Source: a bacterium (GTDB lineage Bacteria > Zhuqueibacterota > QNDG01 > JAGLOF01). From it: a DNA stretch of 48,180 nucleotides. The translations under genes were made by a program, and so were the position numbers. Positions 1-9,341 of the stretch are shown here, piece by piece (positions within the stretch are counted from its first letter, which is position 1; each line of letters begins with the position of its first letter). The DNA lies in the NCBI GenBank assembly GCA_016934955.1, contig JAFGRY010000007.1, positions 1 to 48,180 on the forward strand. Reading direction: 5' to 3'. The notes under the pieces were generated by a model that saw only the letters and a list, made by a program, of their open reading frames with translations, had not been told where the DNA came from and did not search any database.

Positions 1-4
1 AATT

Positions 5-165
5 CAACGCAGAGCACGCCGAGGGCCGCGGAGCACGCAGGAAGATAGAATCAGGGAGGTGTGGTTTTTAAATCCGTATTCAGTTTTTCCTGCGCTCTCT
101 GCGTTGTCTCTGCGACCTCTGCGTTTTCTCTTCCCGCGCCCTCTGCCTCCTTCGCGCTCTCACTG
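5..165. repeat. Periodic CGCAGAG-type inverted repeat
   Basis: The left arm (about 5-43) is a run of degenerate 9-12 base units such as ACGCAGAGC. The right arm (about 88-165) is the pyrimidine-rich complement, built from units such as CTCTGCGNN. An A/T-richer spacer separates them, so a transcript could fold back on itself. The element is of the same kind as the one at 9134-9298. Frames open through it, but they have no ribosome-binding site and follow the repeat unit, so I do not call a gene. The window starts inside or at the edge of the element, so its left arm may be incomplete. Confidence 0.75.
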
Positions 166-303
166 TCCGGATTTGTAAACAACTTTCTCTTTCTTTTCGC
201 CCCGCTGTATTGTATGTTATGGAATATGTCCGGATGACCGCAGTGGCCGGGAAATGGCCGGAGAATCGTCAGTTCTGTCAGAATCAGACCGGATGTCTGT
301 TCT

Positions 304-335
304 TTGACAATTATGTTACCAAAGGAAAATATAAA
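304..335 (+). promoter_or_regulatory. Possible promoter for the FnIII/sorting-domain gene
   Basis: TTGACA (304-309) is followed after 20 bases by TATAAA (330-335). The -35 box is perfect, but the spacing is longer than the usual 17, so this is only a candidate. The rest of 166-448 shows no gene or other structure that I recognise. Confidence 0.3.
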
Positions 336-448
336 GAAAATTCTTTGAAAATACCGGGTTAGCCGATGGACAAAATCCGGCCGCTGTTGTGGCATGCCGA
401 TTGCGCTACAGATATGCTAACAGAAAATGGATCCATGCGGTGAGGAAT

Positions 449-1051
449 ATGGCACCAATGCCCCGGTTGACCCTGATTTCATACATGTTCGTATGCTTTT
501 TCATGCTGCAAGGCATACCATCCGCGGCCGCCCAGACCGTGTCCATTGCCTGGGACGCCAGCCCGGAACCGGATGTGACCGGTTACAAACTCTATTACGG
601 GAACTCCTCGCGCAGCTACCATTCAATCATCACCATCGGCAACCGCACCGAGTACACATTCGGCGATCTTACCGGGATGGAGATTGTCTACGTTGCCGTT
701 ACCGCTGTTGATATGGCGGGCAACGAGAGCGATTACTCCGAGGAACTGGCCCTGGAGATGAAAAAAGTCGCGGCCCTATTCCGGCTGGGAGACGCGTATC
801 CCAATCCGTTCAATCCCGATACGAGAATCCCCTATTACCTTCCTTCCGACATGCAAATCGATCTGCGGGTGTATGATCTGCTCGGGAGGCAGGTGGCCGT
901 GCTCGAGAAAGGGCCGCGCCCGGCGGGAGCGTATGTCTCGGTATGGGACGGGAAAGACGGTGCCGGCAGACCCGTCGCCAACGGACCCTACTTCATCAGG
1001 CTGCGGGTCGGCGATTTCAGCATGGGAAAGCGGGTTCTTCTGCTAAAATAA
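449..1051 (+). CDS. Small secreted fibronectin III protein with C-terminal sorting domain
   Basis: The 200-residue product has an N-terminal signal peptide (hydrophobic segment ISYMFVCFFML, then an Ala-rich cleavage region SAAAQ). Next comes one fibronectin type III-like domain (core VSIAWDASPEPDVTGYKLYY). The last 80 or so residues form a FlgD-like/type IX-type sorting domain that begins YPNPFNPDT and ends in a basic-hydrophobic KRVLLLK tail. The domain normally directs proteins across the outer membrane to the cell surface. No catalytic domain is present, so the protein may be a surface adaptor or a shortened relative of a larger protein. The start is uncertain: ATG 449 is only two bases from GAGGA, and ATG 458 has 11 bases. 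Both give a signal peptide, and an upstream in-frame extension to 389 lacks any RBS. No sorting-system machinery genes are in the window. Confidence 0.8.
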   Translation: MAPMPRLTLISYMFVCFFMLQGIPSAAAQTVSIAWDASPEPDVTGYKLYYGNSSRSYHSIITIGNRTEYTFGDLTGMEIVYVAVTAVDMAGNESDYSEELALEMKKVAALFRLGDAYPNPFNPDTRIPYYLPSDMQIDLRVYDLLGRQVAVLEKGPRPAGAYVSVWDGKDGAGRPVANGPYFIRLRVGDFSMGKRVLLLK

Positions 1052-1263
1052 AAAACACTTGCCTCTTATTAATCAATATAATTATATTACTAAACCAGCG
1101 CATAACGAATTCCGCCCCGGGGACCGTACCACCTTATCCGTAATATACCTGAAGGCGGACGCAGCGCGTGCCCGGCGACGCGTAAACGGTATGCCGCCGC
1201 CATAATATATACATCAGTACAGTATACGATCAAACCACCCTGTCATTAGCCTGAGAGACTGCC

Positions 1264-2526
1264 ATGAACAGATTTCACGCACTATTTCTCGCCGCCTATA
1301 AATATATCATTATCATGGCGGTTCTGGTGCTTGTCTTTTTCGTCATCAGACGACTGAACTCCAGTGAGGAAGAGCAGAAAATTGAATTCACGACCGAGCA
1401 GTCGGAAGAGAGCCGCCCCATCAGCGTGGGAGGCGAACGAGCGTTTGTCGGCGATCTGGTGATCCGGGTCTCGGCAACGGGAATCGCCGGCGCCGCCGGC
1501 GTAGTCGATATTACCCCTGAGGTGAGCGGCCGCATCCTGGAGGTGACGGCCCGAGAGGGTGATTATGTGAAGAAAGGCGATCCCATCTTCACGATCGACG
1601 ACACCCGCTACTGGCTCTCCTACGAGGATGCCCGGGACAACGTTCGCTCCGCCCAGGCCGTGTTCGTCGATCAGCTCTTTACCAAATACGGATCGGGTGA
1701 GAACGGCGCCTCCCGGGAACAGGGGACAAAACTCTGGTACGAAACCCAGAACGAAGCCGATTTCAAAGAGGCCGAGCGCAGGTTACGCGAGGGAAAGATC
1801 AGTGAAGAGGAATTCGCGGAGGCCCGGCTGTTCTATGAAACGGCAAAAGAGTTCGCGGGTCAGAACCGGGAAGACCGGGTGATGGTGCGCAGCGGCCTGG
1901 CAAAAGCCCTGATCGCCGAGAAACGGGCCCGCATCGATCTCGATGCCACTGTTGTCCGGGCGCCGTTCAGCGGCATACTCGGAGATCAGGAGATCTGCGC
2001 CGGGCAGTACATTGCGGCAGGAACCCCCTGCTTCAAGCTTGTCGACCTTTCCGTCATGCACGTGGAGGCCGGCTGCCTGGAAAGCGAGATCAAGGATATT
2101 CAGGCGGGCAGAACGGCGGAGGTGAGCTTCTCGGGATTTCCCGGGGAATCATTCACCGGGACCGTCATGTCGATAAACCCCCTCGTCGATCCCGAATCCA
2201 AAACCTGCCGGGTAACGGTCGCGGTTGCCAATCCCGGCAACAGAATCAAGGCGGGAATGTTCGCGTTCGTAAAACTCGAGGCGACCATTCTCAAGGACCG
2301 GCTGCTGGTGCCGCGGGAGGCGATCCTGGTGCGCAATGAACGGGACCTGCTGTTCATCGCCAGGAACGGCAAGGCGGTCTGGGATTATGTCGACCTGGGC
2401 CGCAGCAATGAGACCTACTATGAAATACTCGGCGATCAGTACCAGCTGGCGGCCGGCGACACGGTGCTCACCGAAAATCATTACACCATGTATCACGACG
2501 CGCTGATCACGGTGGTCGATCAGTAA
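1264..2526 (+). CDS. RND efflux periplasmic adaptor (membrane fusion protein)
   Basis: The 420-residue product is an HlyD/AcrA-type adaptor that links an inner-membrane RND pump to an outer-membrane channel. It begins with one membrane anchor (about residues 12-27, IIIMAVLVLVFFVI). A lipoyl-like barrel-sandwich half follows (VSGRILEVTAREGDYVKKGD). A charged alpha-hairpin region (about 120-225) comes next, then the second lipoyl half (ATVVRAPFSGILG) and a beta-barrel (PGESFTGTVMSINPLVDPES). The hairpin is helical and rich in Glu, Arg and Lys. It is the first gene of a three-gene operon; the RND permease starts 81 bases downstream. No TolC-like gene is present in the window, so the outer-membrane partner must be encoded elsewhere. 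The substrate cannot be inferred. Confidence 0.93.
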   Translation: MNRFHALFLAAYKYIIIMAVLVLVFFVIRRLNSSEEEQKIEFTTEQSEESRPISVGGERAFVGDLVIRVSATGIAGAAGVVDITPEVSGRILEVTAREGDYVKKGDPIFTIDDTRYWLSYEDARDNVRSAQAVFVDQLFTKYGSGENGASREQGTKLWYETQNEADFKEAERRLREGKISEEEFAEARLFYETAKEFAGQNREDRVMVRSGLAKALIAEKRARIDLDATVVRAPFSGILGDQEICAGQYIAAGTPCFKLVDLSVMHVEAGCLESEIKDIQAGRTAEVSFSGFPGESFTGTVMSINPLVDPESKTCRVTVAVANPGNRIKAGMFAFVKLEATILKDRLLVPREAILVRNERDLLFIARNGKAVWDYVDLGRSNETYYEILGDQYQLAAGDTVLTENHYTMYHDALITVVDQ

Positions 2527-2607
2527 CTTCCTCACGGTTTCCGCATTCCTTCCCGGCCGAACGCGTGCGGGGAGGACGTGCTACTAGCATAAGGAACCCA
2601 TCCATTC

Positions 2608-5600
2608 ATGCAGCTGGTAAAACTCGTTGTCAAACGTCCGGTGGCGGTGGTGATGTTCTATCTGGGAATTCTGCTGCTGGGATTCGTATCGCTGAGCCGT
2701 CTTTCCGTTGACCTGCTGCCCGATCTCAGCTACCCGAAACTGACGGTTCGCACCATCTACCGTGACGCCGTGCCCGAAGAAGTGGAACGGATCATCACCG
2801 AGCCGGTGGAACAGGCGGTGGCCACCGTTCCCGGTATTCGTACCATCCGTTCCATCTCCAAAGAGGGGCTCTCCATTGTCATCATCGAGTTCGCCTGGGG
2901 GCGGGACATGGATTTCGCGGCCCTGCATGTGCGGGAAAAACTGGACGCCATCGGTCGCAGCCTTCCCGATGACGCCGACCGCCCGGCGATCATCAGGCTC
3001 GATCCTTCCTCGCGCCCGGTGATGGCGGTTTCGGCTTCGGGCAGAGAACTGGCGGCGCTGAAAGAGCTCTGCCGGAATGTGTTCAAGCGGCGGCTGGAAC
3101 AGATCGACGGTATCGCCCAGGCAATGGTGGTGGGCGGACGGGAGCGGGAGATCGAAGTGACCGTAGACCGGTCGCGGCTGGAAACCCTGGGGGTGACCAT
3201 CGCGCAGATGTCCCAGGCGATCGGCGCCGCCAATGTGGACATGCCCGGCGGGACGATTCTCAAGGGGAGGTTCCGTTTTTCACTGCGCACCCTGGGCGCT
3301 TTTCAGAGCCTTCAGGACATCGAGAATGTGGTCATCAGCAGAAAGCCCTCCGGGGCGGTCGTCTTTCTCAAGGATGTGGCGAGTGTCTCGATGGGGTTCG
3401 AGGACCGGGAGAACATTACCCGCTACAACGGCGAAGAGAGCATCGGACTGCTGCTGCGCAAGGAGTCCGGGACCAATACAGTGCGGGTTTCCCGGGCCGT
3501 GCGGGAAGTGCTGGACGAGCTGCGCTATCAGTATCCCACGGTCTCCATCGTGCTCGCCTACGACCAGGCGGAGTTCATCTCCCAGGCGATCAGCAACGTC
3601 ATACAGGCGATCGCCCTGGGGGGCGTGCTCGCGTTCCTCGTGCTGTTTCTTTTTCTGCATGAGATGCGCAATCCCCTGAGTATCTCGGTGGCGATCCCCA
3701 TTTCGATAATCGCCACCTTCATCCTCATGCATTTTTCGGGCGTGACCCTGAACCTCATGTCCCTGGGCGGACTCGCACTGGGGGTGGGTATGCTGGTGGA
3801 CTGCTCCATTGTCGTGCTCGAGAATATTTTCCGGCACCGGGAGGAAGGGTCATCGATCACCGACGCGGCCGTAACCGGCACCAGCGAGGTCGCCATGGCC
3901 GTCACCGCTTCCACCTTCACGACCATTGCCGTCTTTCTGCCGGTACTCTACGTGAAAGGCGTGGCGGGCCAGCTGTTTCGGGATCAGGCACTTACCGTGA
4001 CGTTCGCCCTTACCGCGTCCCTGATCACATCGCTGACTCTGCTGCCGATACTGGCCTCGAAATTCAAGGGTCACGGGTACCATATCCATCCGGATGAATC
4101 GTTCGATCCCCCGGGCCGGGGAGTGCCGTTCTACGCGAAAAAACCGCTTGTCTGGCTGCTGCTCCCCTTCCGGCTGCTGCTCGGGTATCTCTGGAAAGGA
4201 TTGGCGTTCATCGGCTCCGTGTTCGCCTCGGAGGCCGTGAAGCTGTATAGAGCGGTTTCAGAACTCGGCAGGCGGCTGCTGCGGCCCGTCTTTGAACGGG
4301 TCGACGCGGCGCTTGAAAAACTGATGCAGCGGTATGAAGGGCTGCTGGCCGCGGCGCTGGATAACCGCAGGGGGGCCCTGGGCATTATCGTGCTGCTGGC
4401 GCTGGTCACCGCGGGGGCGTTTCTGCTGCTGCCGCGGGAACTGATGCCCCGGGTGGATCAGGGGGAATTTTCCATTCATCTGCAGCTGCCGCCAGAAACA
4501 TCCCTGGAAGGGACATCTGCGGCGGTTACCGTTATCGAGAAGGCGGCGCTGGCCCGCGGCGATGTGCTCGATGTATTTGCGAATATCGGCCTTCTGAGCA
4601 GCAGCGTCGCGGGTGAATCCGATGATTCGGGGCTGAACACGGCCGACATCAGGGTGAGAATGAGGCCCGGTGCGTCCACGGCGGCAACGGTGCGGGCGCT
4701 GCGGCGGCAGCTGGGGTCCAGTTTGGCGGCGGGGCTGACGTTCAGTTCAGGAGAGACCGTGCTCAGCCAGTTTCTCGGCAGCGGCGAGGGCGATGTGGTG
4801 GTGAGGATCATCGGCGCGAACAGCCGGGCGGTGCCCGGGCTGATCGATTCGGTGGAAACAGCCTGCCGGGAGGCGGGACTGACCGATATCATCTGTGATC
4901 TGAGGCTGGGACGGCCCGAGTACCGTCTGGTCATCGACCGGCAGCGCGCGGGCAGATACGGCCTGAGCGTCAACACGGTTGCCGTCTTTCTCGAGGACAA
5001 CCTGCGGGGACGGCTGGCGAGCCAGTTCAAGGAGTTCGACCAGAAGATCGGGATCAGGGTCCGTCCCGCCGCCGGTGACAGGGATTCGCTTCAGAAGCTT
5101 CTGGATATGCTCATCCGGACCGAGGCGGGAGGCGTGCCGGTGCGGGAAATGGTCAGCGTGTACGAATCCCGGGGGGCGACATCGGTCTACCGGGAGAATC
5201 AGGCGCGCACGGTGAGTGTCTATGGAAACATGCCCGATCAGTCGCTGGGGAAAACGGTGAAAGGCCTGCGGCACAGACTCAACCGCCTGCACCTCGATTC
5301 AAATGTGAGACTGGCCGTGGGCGGTGCCAGCGAGGAGATGACCGCTTCCTACACCAGCCTGATCATGGCGGTGATCCTGGCCGTATCACTGGTGTTCATG
5401 ATCATGGCCGCCCAGTTCGAATCGCTTGTACAGCCGCTGGTGATCATTCTCGCGGTGCCGATGGCGGTGGTCGGAACCGTCTGGCTGCTGCTGCTCACCG
5501 GCAGTTCCATAAACGTCATCGCACTTATAGGCGTGGTGGTGCTGGTGGGAATCGCGGTGAACGATGCCATCGTCAAGATCGATTTCATCAATCAGTCGAG

Positions 5601-5847
5601 GCGGAAGGGCATGTCGCTGCGGGAGGCGCTGATGGAAGCGGGCCGGAAACGGTTTCGCCCGATCATCATGACGTCGGTCACCACCATTCTCGGCCTGCTT
5701 CCCCTGGCCATCGGCCTGGGTGAGGGCGCGGAACTGCAGCGCCCCCTGGCGCTGGCGATTATCGGCGGTCTCACCTCATCGACACTGCTGACCCTGATCT
5801 ATATTCCCGTTATCTACAGTCTCGTGGTGAGGGAGAAACTGCAATGA
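2608..5847 (+). CDS. RND-family efflux permease, HAE1-like (first of a pair)
   Basis: At 1079 residues this is a full-length RND permease. It has the usual 12-TM plan, with two large periplasmic porter/docking regions after TM1 and TM7. The TM4 proton-relay motif reads GMLVDCSIVVLENI: Asp398 is kept, but the second acidic or Asn position is Cys399. The second-half motif GIAVNDAIVKIDFI and the RFRPIIMT loop are typical. The cytoplasmic linker between the halves (about 484-575) is roughly 90 residues and contains extra hydrophobic and amphipathic stretches (PLVWLLLPFRLLLGYLW). The sister permease has a much shorter linker. The stop overlaps the next start by 4 bases (ATGA), so the two permeases are probably translated together and may form a mixed trimer as MdtB and MdtC do. 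AAGGA precedes the ATG. Confidence 0.95.
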   Translation: MQLVKLVVKRPVAVVMFYLGILLLGFVSLSRLSVDLLPDLSYPKLTVRTIYRDAVPEEVERIITEPVEQAVATVPGIRTIRSISKEGLSIVIIEFAWGRDMDFAALHVREKLDAIGRSLPDDADRPAIIRLDPSSRPVMAVSASGRELAALKELCRNVFKRRLEQIDGIAQAMVVGGREREIEVTVDRSRLETLGVTIAQMSQAIGAANVDMPGGTILKGRFRFSLRTLGAFQSLQDIENVVISRKPSGAVVFLKDVASVSMGFEDRENITRYNGEESIGLLLRKESGTNTVRVSRAVREVLDELRYQYPTVSIVLAYDQAEFISQAISNVIQAIALGGVLAFLVLFLFLHEMRNPLSISVAIPISIIATFILMHFSGVTLNLMSLGGLALGVGMLVDCSIVVLENIFRHREEGSSITDAAVTGTSEVAMAVTASTFTTIAVFLPVLYVKGVAGQLFRDQALTVTFALTASLITSLTLLPILASKFKGHGYHIHPDESFDPPGRGVPFYAKKPLVWLLLPFRLLLGYLWKGLAFIGSVFASEAVKLYRAVSELGRRLLRPVFERVDAALEKLMQRYEGLLAAALDNRRGALGIIVLLALVTAGAFLLLPRELMPRVDQGEFSIHLQLPPETSLEGTSAAVTVIEKAALARGDVLDVFANIGLLSSSVAGESDDSGLNTADIRVRMRPGASTAATVRALRRQLGSSLAAGLTFSSGETVLSQFLGSGEGDVVVRIIGANSRAVPGLIDSVETACREAGLTDIICDLRLGRPEYRLVIDRQRAGRYGLSVNTVAVFLEDNLRGRLASQFKEFDQKIGIRVRPAAGDRDSLQKLLDMLIRTEAGGVPVREMVSVYESRGATSVYRENQARTVSVYGNMPDQSLGKTVKGLRHRLNRLHLDSNVRLAVGGASEEMTASYTSLIMAVILAVSLVFMIMAAQFESLVQPLVIILAVPMAVVGTVWLLLLTGSSINVIALIGVVVLVGIAVNDAIVKIDFINQSRRKGMSLREALMEAGRKRFRPIIMTSVTTILGLLPLAIGLGEGAELQRPLALAIIGGLTSSTLLTLIYIPVIYSLVVREKLQ

Positions 5848-8800
5848 TCATCAGCCACGCGGTGCGGCGGCCGGTGGCTGTCGCCATGCTCAGCCTGGTG
5901 ATCCTGGCGACCGGGCTGGTGTCACTGGTGAGGCTGCCCCTGGAAATTTCACCGAATGTGGAGTTCCCGAAGCTGACCGTCAGCACCTCGTGGGGGGATA
6001 CGTCGCCGGAGATTGTGGAAGCGTTCATCACGGCTCCCGTCGAAGGCGCGGCCAGTACGGCGGCGAACGTGAAAGATGTCTCTTCGGTCACCACGGAAGG
6101 CATGTCACAGGTGACGGTGGAGTATGTGCGCGGCACCGATATGGACTTCGCCGCCATGGACATGAATGAAAAACTCAGCCAGATCCGCAGAGAGCTTCCC
6201 GCCGGGGCGAACGAACCCCGCATTATCAAATATGTGCCCCGGGATTTTCAGCGGGACAACGCGTTTTTTTCCATCCGGATCAGCGGTCCCTACAGTGTTC
6301 AGGTGCTGCGCAAACTGGGACTGGAGCGGATCAAACCGGTGCTGCTGGGTGTTGACGGCATCGCCGACGTGTCGGTTATCGGCGGCCGGGACCGAACGAT
6401 CCAGGTGACGCTGAACAAGGGTGCCCTGCGCGCCTACGGCATCGAAAGTGCCGCTGTGAGCGCGGCCATAGGGTCACTGGGGGACCGGAAAAGCATCGGC
6501 GCCGTATACGAAGGCGAGCGCCGCATGACACTCTTCGTCGATGCTCCGGTTGAGAATGTCGGCGTGATAGAGGATGTCATTCTCAAACAGAGGGCGGGCG
6601 GATTGATCAGGCTCAGGGATGTGGCGAAAGTGGAAGACAGCTTCGGCGAACCGATGAGCATTTCCCGGATCAACGGGGAGCCGGCGGTGGTGGTGAATGT
6701 CGCCAAAGAAGCGGGGCGGAACTCGATCAAGGTAGCTGACCGTATTCTCGAGCGGCTGCAGGAACTCACGGACGGGCTGCCCCAGGGGCTGACCCTGACC
6801 GTCATCAGTGACCAGAGCCGGGAGATACGAACCCATCTCAGGGGGCTGGGACAGCGGGCCTTTTTTTCCGTACTGGTGATTTTTCTGGTGCTGCTCATGT
6901 TTCTGCATTCGTTCCGGGCGCCGCTGATCATCCTCTCCACCATCTTTTTTTCCGTGCTCTTCACCATGAATCTCTTCATGCTGGCGGGCATGTCACTGAA
7001 CCTGCTGACCCTGGCGGGCCTGGCCCTGGGGTTCGGCATGCTTGTGGACAATGCCATCGTGGTAGTTGAAAACATAAGCCGGCACCGGAAAAGGGGCAGT
7101 CCCATGCAGCAGGCTGCGGTGGAGGCTTCATCGGAGGTGGTGATGCCGATCATCGCCGCCACCATGACCACCATCGCCGCGTTCATCCCCTTTCTCTACC
7201 TCACCGGTGAGCTGCGGCTCTACTATCTGCCGTTCACCTTGGCCGTGGGCATGTCACTGGTGTCGTCACTGCTGGTGGCGTTCACCCTGACCCCCTCGCT
7301 CACCGCAAAACTGTTCGCGGACGCGCCCATGGAGGAGCCGCGTACCGCGGCGTTTGTCCCGCTTTCCCGGTTCCGGCGCGCGCTGCCCTGGATTCTCGGC
7401 CACCGGGGACCGGTGTTTCTGGCCACATCGCTGATCGTAGGCGTCAGCATCTGGCTGTTTGTAAAGCACGTACCCCAGGGCAGGATCTGGCATTTCGGCG
7501 GCGGCCGGGAGCAGCTGCGGGCCTATTTTTATCTGCCCCGGGGCAGCCGTCTGGAACTGGCCGACGAACTGATCAGGCGTTTCGAGGAAAAGGCGCTGGG
7601 GCTTCCCTATGTGGAAACCGTCAACACCTCGGTCTCTCCTGAATACAGTTCCATGACCGTTTCGTTTCCCAAAGATGTGATCAATTCCATCTACCCCTAC
7701 ATCCTGAAAGAAGCGCTGGGAACCGTTGTGACCGAGATGAACGGGATCAGCGTGGGAGTGACCGGGTTCGGCGACCCGATCTACGTGCCGGGGGGCGGTA
7801 TGATGGGCAGCTCCTACGGCAACAGGCTGCAGATCCTCGGATACAACTACAACAAGGTCAAGGAGATCGCCGAGAATGTCGCCCGCAGGCTGAGACGGCA
7901 CGTGCGGGTGAAGGATGTCAATATCGACGATTCCGGCTACTATGGCAGGGGCGGCGACATGTCCGAGATCGTGCTGCGCCTGGACCGGGAAGAGCTGGCC
8001 CGGTACAGTCTTACCCCCATGGGTCTGCTCTCCCTGATCCAGCAGCATCTGCGGGAAAACCTGGGGGGCAGCAGCATAAAAATCGGTCTCGAGGCCGTGG
8101 AGTACGGCCTGAAATTCGAAGCCCAGAACGATTTTTCCATTGAAGATCTCCGGAACCTTCTCATCCCCCTGCCCGGGGGAGAGAGCCTGCGGCTGCAGGA
8201 CGTCGCCTTCATCGACAAGCAGAAGACCATGGGCAGGATCGAGCGGAAAAATCAGCAGTATCTGCGGGTGCTCTCCTTTGATTTTCGGGGACCCTGGAAG
8301 CTCGCGGACCGGCTCAAGAAAGAGATCATCGAGACCACCCATCTGCCGCCGGGGTATCAGCTGCAGGAACGGGACTACAGCTGGATGACCGGCGAGGAGA
8401 AGAGCCAGATCTACTATGTGCTCGGCATTTCGCTGTTTCTCGTCTTTCTGGTGACCGCCGGACTGTTCGAATCGCTGCTGCATCCGTTCCTGATCCTGCT
8501 CACCGTGCCGCTCTCGCTCAGCGGCGTATTCTACATCTTCTACCTGACCGGCACCAATTTCGATCGTTCCGCCTATATCGGGGTGGTGCTTCTGGGGGGC
8601 ATCGTGGTCAACGACTCCATTCTTCTCGTGGATCACATCAACCTGGAGCGCCGCCGCGGGCTCACCATTCTTGATGCGGTCGTGGCCGGCGTTTCCGACC
8701 GGCTGCGCCCGATTCTCATGACAACGTTCACGACCATCGGCGGGCTGCTGCCGCTGGTGCTGCTCAACACCGGCGAGAATATGTGGTACTCCCTGGCACT

Positions 8801-8912
8801 GGCCACCATCGGCGGGCTGCTGGCGTCGACCACCCTGGTGCTGACCGTGATTCCGGCGCTGTACGTGACGTTCGAGAAGTGGATTTCCCTGGCGAGAAGG
8901 AAAAGGGATTGA
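5844..8912 (+). CDS. RND-family efflux permease, HAE1-like (second of a pair)
   Basis: This is a full-length RND permease of 1022 residues, starting inside the stop codon of the preceding permease. TM4 carries GMLVDNAIVVVENI, with Asp402 and Asn403. The second half has GIVVNDSILLVDHI and the RLRPILMTTFTTIGG loop. It is clearly paralogous to the 2608-5847 product but diverged, and it lacks that protein's long central linker. A single adaptor gene serving two adjacent permeases recalls the MdtABC layout, in which the permeases work as a heterotrimer. That assembly is inferred from gene order. No transcription terminator is evident after the stop, but a fold-back repeat begins about 30 bases downstream and could stop or process the transcript. 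Confidence 0.95.
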   Translation: MIISHAVRRPVAVAMLSLVILATGLVSLVRLPLEISPNVEFPKLTVSTSWGDTSPEIVEAFITAPVEGAASTAANVKDVSSVTTEGMSQVTVEYVRGTDMDFAAMDMNEKLSQIRRELPAGANEPRIIKYVPRDFQRDNAFFSIRISGPYSVQVLRKLGLERIKPVLLGVDGIADVSVIGGRDRTIQVTLNKGALRAYGIESAAVSAAIGSLGDRKSIGAVYEGERRMTLFVDAPVENVGVIEDVILKQRAGGLIRLRDVAKVEDSFGEPMSISRINGEPAVVVNVAKEAGRNSIKVADRILERLQELTDGLPQGLTLTVISDQSREIRTHLRGLGQRAFFSVLVIFLVLLMFLHSFRAPLIILSTIFFSVLFTMNLFMLAGMSLNLLTLAGLALGFGMLVDNAIVVVENISRHRKRGSPMQQAAVEASSEVVMPIIAATMTTIAAFIPFLYLTGELRLYYLPFTLAVGMSLVSSLLVAFTLTPSLTAKLFADAPMEEPRTAAFVPLSRFRRALPWILGHRGPVFLATSLIVGVSIWLFVKHVPQGRIWHFGGGREQLRAYFYLPRGSRLELADELIRRFEEKALGLPYVETVNTSVSPEYSSMTVSFPKDVINSIYPYILKEALGTVVTEMNGISVGVTGFGDPIYVPGGGMMGSSYGNRLQILGYNYNKVKEIAENVARRLRRHVRVKDVNIDDSGYYGRGGDMSEIVLRLDREELARYSLTPMGLLSLIQQHLRENLGGSSIKIGLEAVEYGLKFEAQNDFSIEDLRNLLIPLPGGESLRLQDVAFIDKQKTMGRIERKNQQYLRVLSFDFRGPWKLADRLKKEIIETTHLPPGYQLQERDYSWMTGEEKSQIYYVLGISLFLVFLVTAGLFESLLHPFLILLTVPLSLSGVFYIFYLTGTNFDRSAYIGVVLLGGIVVNDSILLVDHINLERRRGLTILDAVVAGVSDRLRPILMTTFTTIGGLLPLVLLNTGENMWYSLALATIGGLLASTTLVLTVIPALYVTFEKWISLARRKRD

Positions 8913-8940
8913 CCCCGGTGCCTTCCCGCTCCTGAAGTCT

Positions 8941-9012
8941 CCAACGAAAGAAACGAAAATCACGGAAGGAATATATGAATATATATTTCGTGTCTTTCGG
9001 ATTCTTCGTTGG
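8941..9012. repeat. ACGAAA-type inverted repeat, 27-base arms
   Basis: The left arm (8941-8967) begins CCAACGAAAGAAACGAAA. The right arm (8986-9012) ends CTTCGTTGG and is its imperfect reverse complement. The spacer is 18 A/T-rich bases. The copy at 22338-22410 has the same arm length and outer sequence, and a single arm lies at 41249-41275. It sits directly after the RND operon, where it could act as a fold-back structure in mRNA. No function is known to me. Confidence 0.8.
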
Positions 9013-9133
9013 GAATTTTTGGGCGGAGAGGGGGAACACTCCTGACTGAACGATGGTCCTGCATTGTCCGGCACAGAGGCATTCCCTGCCTCCTGTCCTT
9101 CAGTGTCCGCACCCCTTCCTCCCCGAAAAGGAG

Positions 9134-9298
9134 AAACGCAGAGTTCGCAGAGTTACCGCAGAGAACGCAGGGAAAAATAGTAAGAAATATAAAAAGGAGA
9201 TTTTCATAACTATATCCTCCTGCGCACACTGCGTTATCCTCTGCGCCCTCTGCGTTTCCGCTTTGCTCTGCGATCTCCGCCCCCTCTGCGTTCCGCGA
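9134..9298. repeat. Periodic CGCAGAG-type inverted repeat
   Basis: The left arm (about 9134-9175) holds four units such as AACGCAGAGTTCGCAGAG. The right arm (about 9216-9298) is a longer run of CTCTGCG-type units. The spacer of about 40 bases is A/T-rich. The arms differ in length and the units are degenerate, so this is a fold-back of many short repeats and not a clean palindrome. It lies in the 492-base gap between the RND and polysaccharide operons. That gap also holds the ACGAAA element (8941-9012) and the operon promoter (9342-9385), and I see no gene in it. Confidence 0.8.
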
Positions 9299-9341
9299 TT
9301 GAGCACCATGTCACCCCCTTCTCGTCAATAGTCCCTCACCC

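Noticed and set aside
51..395. Minus-strand frame through the first CGCAGAG repeat, and the similar frames near 9053-9331
   Set aside because: Their Ala/Glu/Asn/Arg-rich translations follow the repeat unit; such frames recur wherever this element occurs and are typical annotation artefacts.
1052..1263. Search for a promoter or terminator before the membrane fusion protein gene
   Set aside because: The gap has A/T-rich pieces such as CATAATATATAC but no matching -35 box and no convincing hairpin with a T-run.
7266..9074. 602-residue open frame antisense to the second RND permease
   Set aside because: It is a GC-rich shadow frame: His/Gln/Gly-rich translation, no start signal, and it runs into the repeat region, while the opposite strand encodes a clear RND protein.
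9134..9298. Possible CRISPR array
   Set aside because: Units are 9-12 bases, degenerate and contiguous, without spacers of constant length, and no cas gene is present.
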